Positions 6,170 through 10,348 of a DNA stretch of 10,348 nt are shown one piece after another. How positions within the stretch are numbered: position 1 is the first letter of the stretch; each line of letters starts with the position of its first letter. The translations under genes were made by a program, and so were the position numbers. Under the pieces are notes generated by a model. The model did not search any database. It worked only from the letters and a program-made list of their open reading frames with translations, and was not told the origin of the DNA. This DNA comes from an uncultured Clostridia bacterium (GTDB lineage Bacteria > Bacillota > Clostridia > Oscillospirales > Acutalibacteraceae): the NCBI GenBank assembly GCA_904420155.1, contig CAJFUH010000112.1, forward strand, positions 1-10,348, in the 5' to 3' direction.

Positions 6170-6922
6170 TTACTCAGCAACCTCTTCATCGGTTTCATTT
6201 TCTTTTTCTGCGGCGGCTTCTTCCGCGGCGGCGCCCATCCGGCCTTCGTTGCCTTCGATAATCGCATTAGCGATGGTGGCAGAAATCAACTTCACAGCGC
6301 GGATTGCGTCGTCATTGCCGGGGATCACATAATCGATCTCGTCCGGATCACAGTTAGTATCTACGATAGCGACAATCGGGATACCCAATTTCTTGGCTTC
6401 CGCAACGGCAATTCTCTCTTTGCGGGGGTCTACGATAAACAGAGCGCCTGGCAGCTGCTTCATGTCCTTGATACCGCCCAGGAATTTTTCCAGCTTCTCA
6501 ATTTCCAGATTCAGCTTGCTGACTTCCTTTTTGGGGAGCAGATCAAAGGTGCCGTCGGCTTCCATCGCTCTGAGCTGTCTCAAGCGGTCAATCCGATGAC
6601 GGATCGTGGTAAAGTTGGTCATCATACCGCCCAGCCAACGAGCGTTTACATAGAAAGCACCGGCGCGTTCGGCTTCTTCTTTTACAGATTCCTGCGCCTG
6701 CTTCTTGGTCCCTACGAACAGTACGGACTTACCTTCCATTGCCAAATCACGGACAAAGTTATAAGCCTCTTCCAGCTTACGGACGGTCTTTTGCAGGTCA
6801 ATGATATAGATACCATTGCGCTCGGTGAAGATATATTCCGCCATTTTGGGGTTCCATCTTCTGGTCTGATGTCCAAAGTGGACGCCTGCTTCTAAAAGTT
6901 GTTTCATCGATACGACTGCCAT
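6170..6922 (-). CDS. rpsB: 30S ribosomal protein S2
   Basis: A 250-residue ribosomal protein S2, recognisable from MKQLLEAGVHFGHQTRRWNP at the N-terminus, VGTKKQAQESVKEEA, ARWLGGMMTNF, and the later segments LFIVDPRKERIAVAEA and VAIVDTNCDPD. S2 binds late to the small subunit near the junction of head and body and is needed for initiation, with S1 in many bacteria. The C-terminus is an Ala/Glu-rich acidic tail, common in this group. AAGGAGG stands 9 bases upstream of the ATG at 6922. It is the first gene of the rpsB-tsf operon, with its own promoter at 7031-7059 and a structured leader. Confidence 0.98.
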   Translation of the reverse strand: MAVVSMKQLLEAGVHFGHQTRRWNPKMAEYIFTERNGIYIIDLQKTVRKLEEAYNFVRDLAMEGKSVLFVGTKKQAQESVKEEAERAGAFYVNARWLGGMMTNFTTIRHRIDRLRQLRAMEADGTFDLLPKKEVSKLNLEIEKLEKFLGGIKDMKQLPGALFIVDPRKERIAVAEAKKLGIPIVAIVDTNCDPDEIDYVIPGNDDAIRAVKLISATIANAIIEGNEGRMGAAAEEAAAEKENETDEEVAE

Positions 6923-7024
6923 ATTACAAATCCTCCTTGGTTATTCCTCCGCCCGGCCTGACGGCAGAACCACTTTCCTGATGGAAAGCACCCGTCCCGC
7001 CAACGGTTAGGCGTGTGTTTTGCG
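6923..7024 (-). promoter_or_regulatory. Structured 5' leader of rpsB
   Basis: The roughly 100-nt leader folds into at least two hairpins. GACGG/CCGTC (6960-6964 with 6992-6996) encloses CTTTCC/GGAAAG (6973-6978 with 6983-6988) around a 4-nt loop. CGCC/GGCG (6998-7001 with 7010-7013) encloses an 8-nt loop. Such folded leaders are known sites of autoregulation by ribosomal proteins, including S2 in enterobacteria. Whether S2 binds this one is inference; no known leader family was recognised. Confidence 0.5.
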
Positions 7025-7030
7025 TCCGTT

Positions 7031-7059
7031 ATTATAGCATAACTTGTCAGAAAATACAA
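7031..7059 (-). promoter_or_regulatory. Extended -10 promoter of rpsB-tsf
   Basis: TTGTAT (-35, 7054-7059), a 17-base spacer and TATAAT (-10, 7031-7036). TGC directly before the -10 gives a TGnTATAAT extended element. Transcription should start near 7024. The -35 lies inside an imperfect dyad (7050-7078). Confidence 0.75.
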
Positions 7060-7087
7060 GGGTTTGCCCTGCATTTTCTCAAATAAA

Positions 7088-7381
7088 TCAATTGCTGAAC
7101 AGACTGTTCCAGAAACGGTTTCTTCTTTTTTTGTTGCACCGCACGGTATGGCACACTAAAATGGTGTCTTCACCAACTACCTCAATGTCTTCCCAGCGTA
7201 TGACAATATCGTCCTGGCGGCCAAACAGTCCAAAACATTTTAGTTTTCCGTAAATCACAATGGCCACCAGTTTGGCGTTACAGGTATCGATCTCTACATC
7301 ATTGACGCATCCCAAACAGGTGCCATCCTTTATATTAACCACTTCTTTATGGCGCAAATCCGCGATTCTACAGCAATTCAC
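7088..7381 (-). CDS. YlmC/YmxH-family (PRC-barrel) sporulation protein
   Basis: A small 97-residue protein starting at GTG 7381. The pattern RIADLRHKEVVNIKDGTCLG, then GLFGRQDDIVIRWEDIEVVGED and TILV, fits the YlmC/YmxH family of single PRC-barrel domain proteins linked to sporulation in Firmicutes; their molecular role is not settled. The GTG at 7390 is excluded because it lies inside the ribosome binding site. The protein has eight cysteines (C3, C4, C22, C25, C34, C49, C77, C82), including a CxxC, and a basic C-terminal tail after the barrel. It lies between the ABC-F gene and rpsB, same strand. Its own promoter was not identified, so it may be transcribed from the operon upstream. Confidence 0.8.
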   Translation of the reverse strand: MNCCRIADLRHKEVVNIKDGTCLGCVNDVEIDTCNAKLVAIVIYGKLKCFGLFGRQDDIVIRWEDIEVVGEDTILVCHTVRCNKKRRNRFWNSLFSN

Positions 7382-7383
7382 AA

Positions 7384-7399
7384 GGATCACCTCCCTTTT
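7384..7399 (-). promoter_or_regulatory. Near-perfect ribosome binding site of the YlmC-like gene
   Basis: The minus strand reads AAAAGGGAGGTGATCC, matching the complement of the 16S rRNA 3' end over GGAGGTGATCC. It fixes the GTG at 7381 as the start, 8 bases after GGAGG. Confidence 0.8.
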
Positions 7400-7440
7400 A
7401 TGTATATGCGGGAGGAGGGCGAACTTGCTTGTCTGCTGTC

Positions 7441-7472
7441 AAAAATGCAGAGAAATAATTTTATTTATCTCT
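7441..7472 (-). terminator. Weak terminator-like hairpin after the ABC-F gene
   Basis: On the minus strand AGAGATAAATAA and TTATTTCTCT form an AT-rich stem with a 2-nt bulge directly after the stop codon, followed by GCATTTTT. The pairing is weak, so read-through into the YlmC-like gene is likely. Confidence 0.3.
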
Positions 7473-9270
7473 AGATTTGGCCTTTCTGGGCTTCTATCTG
7501 TTCCGCCAGTTCCTGGAGATAAATCCACCGTTCTGTTTTTTCCTCCAGTTCCTGTTCCAGCTTCTCTTTTTGTTCCAGCAGACTTGATAATTTTTCATAA
7601 TCGCTGGAAGAGGCGGCTATTTCCTGTTCCAATTCTTGTTTCCGGTTTTCCAACGCTTCGATGATCCCGTCTATCTGTTGATATTCCCTTTGTTCCTGAT
7701 AAGAAAACTTCAGCTTTTTGGGAGAATCCGGCTTTCCCTTCTTTTGTTTTGGGGTGCTTCCTTCCCCCGCCTTTTTCAAACGGGCCTCTACCTGGCTTTC
7801 CTCGAAATAATCGGTGTATCCCCCTAAATATTGCCGTATCTCACCGCCCGGACGGAATTCTAATACATGATCCACTACTTTGTCCAAAAAATATCGGTCA
7901 TGGGATACTGCGATTACAGCTCCTTCAAACCCCTGCAAGTAATCCTCTAAGATCATCAGGGTCTGGATATCCAAATCGTTGGTGGGTTCGTCCAATAACA
8001 GCACGTTAGGGGCCCCCATCAATACCCGCAGCAGATACAGCCTCCGCCTTTCCCCGCCGGAAAGCCTTCCGATTGGGGTATAGGCCATACTGCCCGTAAA
8101 CAAAAATTTCTCTAACATTTGCACAGCGGTGACCGGGCCGCTTGGAGTCTGGATGATTTCCGCCACGTCCCGGATATAATCTATAACCTTCTGATTGGGG
8201 TCCATCTGTTCGCATTCCTGGGAGAAATAGCCGAATTTTACCGTATCCCCTACGGTAACGGTTCCACTGTCGGGCTGAACCTGGCCAATCATGATTTTGA
8301 GCAGCGTGGATTTCCCGCATCCGTTGGGGCCGATGACTCCAACGCGTGCCCGGCGCTGTAACAAATAACTAAAATTATGAATGAGTTCCCTTTCTCCATA
8401 ATATTTAAAGATTTCTTTTAATTCCACGGTCTTTTTCCCCAGGCGGGATTGGATAGATTCCATCTCCATACCTTGCGCGGCTGCAGGCGCTTGCCTGTCC
8501 TTTAATTCTTCATATCGCTGGATACGGGATTTACTTTTTGTCCCTCGGGCCTTGACGCCCCGGTGAATCCATTCCCATTCCCGGCGCAGGATGCTCTGCC
8601 GTTTCCGTTCACTGCTTTGGGCCATCTCCTCCCGCTGCTGCTTGCCCGCTAAGAAATCTGAGTAGTTGCCTATATAGGAATAAAGACGTCCCTGGTCGAT
8701 TTCTACAATCCGATTGGTCACACGATCCAGAAAATAACGGTCATGAGTGACCATTAACAAAGCCCCGGTAAACCGCGCCAGGTACTTTTCCAGCCACAAT
8801 ACCATTTCGCTGTCGATATGGTTAGTGGGTTCATCTAAAACCAGTACTTCACAGGGAATCACCAGGGCGCCGGCGATGGCCACCCTCTTTTTCTGTCCTC
8901 CTGATAACTGCATCACACTTTGGTCAAAATCAGTAATACCCAATTTGGTCAGAATTGCCTTAGCTTCATAAGCCTTTTCCTCCTGATATTTCCGGCTTGC
9001 CCCTGCAAAAACCTGCTGCAAAACCGTGCGGTCTTCCTGAAACTCCGGCGACTGGGGCAGATATCCAATCCGGATACCAGACGCCGTTACAATTTGTCCC
9101 TTATCCGGCGTTTCCTTCCCGGCAATAATTTTTAACAGCGTGCTTTTGCCGGTTCCATTGACCCCGACCACGCCCACCTTATCCCCTTGTTCCAGGGAAA
9201 AAGAGATTCCCTGGAGCAAAGGGGTTTCCCGGTAGCTTTTCCATATCTGTTCTGCCGATAACAAATGCAC
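7471..9270 (-). CDS. ABC-F family ATPase, Uup-like
   Basis: A 599-residue soluble ATPase with two ABC cassettes and no membrane segments. Cassette 1 has Walker A GVNGTGKST (36-44), signature LSGGQ (122-126), Walker B with D146/E147 and H-loop H176. Cassette 2 has GPNGCGKST (314-322), LSGGE (403-407), D427/E428 and H457. Both catalytic glutamates are intact. The linker (about 205-280) contains the highly charged WIHRGVKARGTKSKSRIQRYEEL-type segment of the Uup branch, which in ABC-F proteins reaches the ribosomal P-site tRNA. The C-terminal domain (about 525-599) is a predicted Glu/Lys-rich coiled coil, also Uup-like. ABC-F proteins bind the ribosomal E site and relieve stalling; some protect from antibiotics, but the Uup-like features favour a housekeeping role. 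The start is GTG with AAGGAGAG upstream. It begins 44 bases after the pentapeptide gene, so co-transcription is likely. Confidence 0.93.
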   Translation of the reverse strand: MHLLSAEQIWKSYRETPLLQGISFSLEQGDKVGVVGVNGTGKSTLLKIIAGKETPDKGQIVTASGIRIGYLPQSPEFQEDRTVLQQVFAGASRKYQEEKAYEAKAILTKLGITDFDQSVMQLSGGQKKRVAIAGALVIPCEVLVLDEPTNHIDSEMVLWLEKYLARFTGALLMVTHDRYFLDRVTNRIVEIDQGRLYSYIGNYSDFLAGKQQREEMAQSSERKRQSILRREWEWIHRGVKARGTKSKSRIQRYEELKDRQAPAAAQGMEMESIQSRLGKKTVELKEIFKYYGERELIHNFSYLLQRRARVGVIGPNGCGKSTLLKIMIGQVQPDSGTVTVGDTVKFGYFSQECEQMDPNQKVIDYIRDVAEIIQTPSGPVTAVQMLEKFLFTGSMAYTPIGRLSGGERRRLYLLRVLMGAPNVLLLDEPTNDLDIQTLMILEDYLQGFEGAVIAVSHDRYFLDKVVDHVLEFRPGGEIRQYLGGYTDYFEESQVEARLKKAGEGSTPKQKKGKPDSPKKLKFSYQEQREYQQIDGIIEALENRKQELEQEIAASSSDYEKLSSLLEQKEKLEQELEEKTERWIYLQELAEQIEAQKGQI

Positions 9271-9314
9271 AGCTTTTCTCTCCTTTTCTTCTTAAACACC
9301 GATCCTCGTACTGT

Positions 9315-9923
9315 CTATTCCACAACACATCCCATATTCCGGGCCATCCATACCGCCTGATTAAAATCTATTTTGGTCTGATCCAACTTAGCGCTTTGCA
9401 GATCCACGCCGTCTATTTGGGCGTCCCGCAGGTCGGCCTGTTTCAGGCAAGCCCCGGTAAAGATGGCATGGGATAGGTTGGAACCCCGAAAGATTGATTT
9501 TGTCAAATTGCAGTCTTGTAAATTGGCATATTGGAGATCCATCCCGCTTAGATCCATCTTATGTAAATCGCTTTCTGTAAAAATCGCGTAAGCATAGCTC
9601 CCTTGTTCTATCGTAATCCCCGTCAGCTTAGCGTGGTAAAAAGAAGAACCCGTTCCCTTACATTGCCGAAAGGATGCGCTGAATAAGTTGGCGCCATAAA
9701 ATTTACAATTGACGAAAGCGGAATGGTAATGAACCGATTCATATAACTGCGAAAAGGAAAAATCGCAGTTAGAAAACAGGCAGGATCTTGTGATGAGGCC
9801 GTCCATTTGACATCCACGGAAGGAACAATTGATAAAAGTGACTCCTTTGATCTCCAAGTCGGTAAACGGGTCGTCCGTAAACTCCCGGTCTTGATATTCT
9901 TTTTCCATCTTTTGAAGCTGCAT
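9315..9923 (-). CDS. Qnr-like pentapeptide repeat protein
   Basis: A 202-residue protein starting at ATG 9923 (AGGAGG at 9931-9936, 7 bases upstream). From about residue 30 to 185 nearly every fifth residue is Phe, Leu, Ile or Met (F30, F35, M40, F50, F55, L60, F70, F75, L80, F85, F95, L100 and so on to I185), with A(D/N)L-type repeats such as YANLQ, KQADL and DGVDL. This predicts a right-handed quadrilateral beta helix. Length, the Cys-containing first half and the non-repeat tail after residue 185 resemble the Qnr/MfpA group, which mimic DNA and shield gyrase or topoisomerase IV from inhibitors. A break in the pattern at G90 resembles the single-residue interruption of Qnr. Resistance function is inference. 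The gene heads an apparent operon with the ABC-F ATPase and has a long leader with small ORFs. Confidence 0.85.
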   Translation of the reverse strand: MQLQKMEKEYQDREFTDDPFTDLEIKGVTFINCSFRGCQMDGLITRSCLFSNCDFSFSQLYESVHYHSAFVNCKFYGANLFSASFRQCKGTGSSFYHAKLTGITIEQGSYAYAIFTESDLHKMDLSGMDLQYANLQDCNLTKSIFRGSNLSHAIFTGACLKQADLRDAQIDGVDLQSAKLDQTKIDFNQAVWMARNMGCVVE

Positions 9924-9934
9924 AAACGCGCCTC

Positions 9935-9964
9935 CTATTTGCAAAAATTAGTTTCTTTTTTCAT
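9935..9964 (-). CDS. Candidate leader peptide 2 (9 residues)
   Basis: ATG at 9964, encoding MKKETNFCK, with its TAG stop (9935-9937) overlapping the AGGAGG (9931-9936) of the pentapeptide gene. Its ATG overlaps the stop of the preceding small frame as ATGA, so it could be translated by re-initiation. A ribosome stopping here would cover the downstream ribosome binding site. It has no strong ribosome binding site of its own and is unproven. Confidence 0.3.
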   Translation of the reverse strand: MKKETNFCK

Positions 9965-10005
9965 AATAAATCTATCGACGCTGCCCAAGCAACCCGCCTC
10001 GCCAT
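9961..10005 (-). CDS. Candidate leader peptide 1 (14 residues)
   Basis: ATG at 10005, encoding MARRVAWAASIDLL, preceded 5 bases upstream by AAGGGGAG (10011-10018), a plausible ribosome binding site. Its TGA (9961-9963) overlaps the ATG of the next small frame by ATGA. It lies in the leader of about 200 nt of the pentapeptide/ABC-F operon. Small frames occur by chance; the tandem, coupled layout is what makes it notable. Confidence 0.35.
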   Translation of the reverse strand: MARRVAWAASIDLL

Positions 10006-10129
10006 TGGAGCTCCCCTTCTGAACTTTTATTCCTTTATTTTCCAGGACATAGAGTTACATTTCGGTGCAGGAGAAGCATAGGGGAATTTTGGGGGGATAT
10101 GCGTGGCGCGTCCCAACACAAGCGTATTT

Positions 10130-10159
10130 ATTGTAAGCTTATCTTTCCCATTCCGTCAA
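10130..10159 (-). promoter_or_regulatory. Promoter of the pentapeptide/ABC-F operon
   Basis: On the minus strand TTGACG (10154-10159) and TACAAT (10130-10135) with an 18-base spacer. Predicted start near 10123 gives a leader of about 200 nt before the ATG at 9923. This is unusually long for a gene with a strong ribosome binding site. Confidence 0.6.
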
Positions 10160-10207
10160 GCTCCCGCCTGGTTCTTTTCCAAAACAAAGACACGGCCGGA
10201 TGGATCG

Positions 10208-10239
10208 GTACAAAATGGGAAAGAATACTTCTTGTACAA
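10208..10239. repeat. Palindrome and half-site upstream of the rightward gene
   Basis: TTGTACAA (10232-10239) is an 8-bp palindrome, and GTACAA (10208-10213) repeats half of it with an 18-base gap to the TTGTAC arm. AT-rich -10-like sequences follow at 10244-10258. It could be an operator near the promoter of the gene at 10279, but no regulator is known. Confidence 0.25.
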
Positions 10240-10278
10240 ACATTATTATAGATATAAAAAGGAAACGGGAGGTACCAT

Positions 10279-10348
10279 ATGACGGAAAAAAACAAAGAAC
10301 ATCAGGTTTCCAAAGACGGCGTGCAAGCTATGGTGGATCGACTAGTCA
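10279..10348 (+). CDS. Start of a rightward gene, function uncertain
   Basis: ATG at 10279 with GGGAGG about 6 bases upstream opens a frame that runs off the window after 23 codons (MTEKNKEHQVSKDGVQAMVD and on). It is the only gene on the plus strand and is divergent from the pentapeptide operon. The charged N-terminus followed by a DGVQAMVDRLV helix is faintly like the start of clostridial aldehyde/alcohol dehydrogenases of the AdhE type. This is too short to support a family call. Confidence 0.55.
   Translation, partial: MTEKNKEHQVSKDGVQAMVDRLV

Noticed and set aside
6146..6895. A 249-codon plus-strand frame opposite rpsB
   Set aside because: It is the antisense shadow of a highly conserved ribosomal gene, has no ribosome binding site and resembles no family.
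7382..7390. Upstream GTG start for the YlmC-like protein
   Set aside because: This GTG is part of the GGAGGTGATCC ribosome binding site itself.
9924..9944. Upstream TTG start for the pentapeptide protein
   Set aside because: The seven added codons run through the AGGAGG ribosome binding site; ATG 9923 is correctly spaced from it.

Overview
The window looks like chromosomal DNA of an anaerobic Gram-positive bacterium of the class Clostridia. The reasons are the strong AGGAGG-type ribosome binding sites, sigma-A style promoters, U-tailed intrinsic terminators, a YlmC/YmxH-family sporulation protein, an ECF-type vitamin transporter subunit, and aldo/keto reductases carrying ferredoxin domains. 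Family or genus cannot be fixed from the sequence alone. Almost every gene is on the minus strand; only a fragment at the right edge, and possibly a small RNA near 4.9-5.06 kb, read to the right.

Layout, left to right. 1-606: N-terminus of a secreted RHS/YD-repeat-like protein running off the window, behind a very AT-rich leader with a good promoter about 290 bases upstream of the start. 1025-2366: an ECF transporter S component followed by a uridine-kinase-like P-loop kinase, ended by a perfect 17-bp terminator hairpin; together they suggest uptake and phosphorylation of a small metabolite. 2454-4706: two tandem aldo/keto reductases, each with two C-terminal 4Fe-4S motifs, transcribed from a promoter with a 19-bp spacer and a GTTAAC-centred dyad, the hallmark of MerR-family control. 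The upstream copy has a canonical catalytic tetrad; the downstream copy has lost the catalytic Tyr and Lys. 4863-5058: an intergenic stretch with a rightward promoter, small hairpins including a GAAA tetraloop, and a terminator, possibly a small RNA.

5144-7059: the translation operon rpsB-tsf with an extended -10 promoter, a folded leader of about 100 nt, and a strong terminator-like hairpin between the two genes that probably sets tsf expression by read-through. 7088-7381: a cysteine-rich YlmC/YmxH-family protein with a ribosome binding site matching the 16S rRNA 3' end over 11 bases. 7471-9923: an apparent two-gene operon of a Qnr-like pentapeptide-repeat protein (gyrase-protection type fold) and a Uup-like ABC-F ATPase (ribosome-acting). 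Its leader of about 200 nt carries two short overlapping reading frames, the second ending inside the ribosome binding site of the pentapeptide gene. This is the best candidate here for an undescribed regulatory arrangement. 10279-10348: start of a rightward gene of uncertain function, divergent from that operon.
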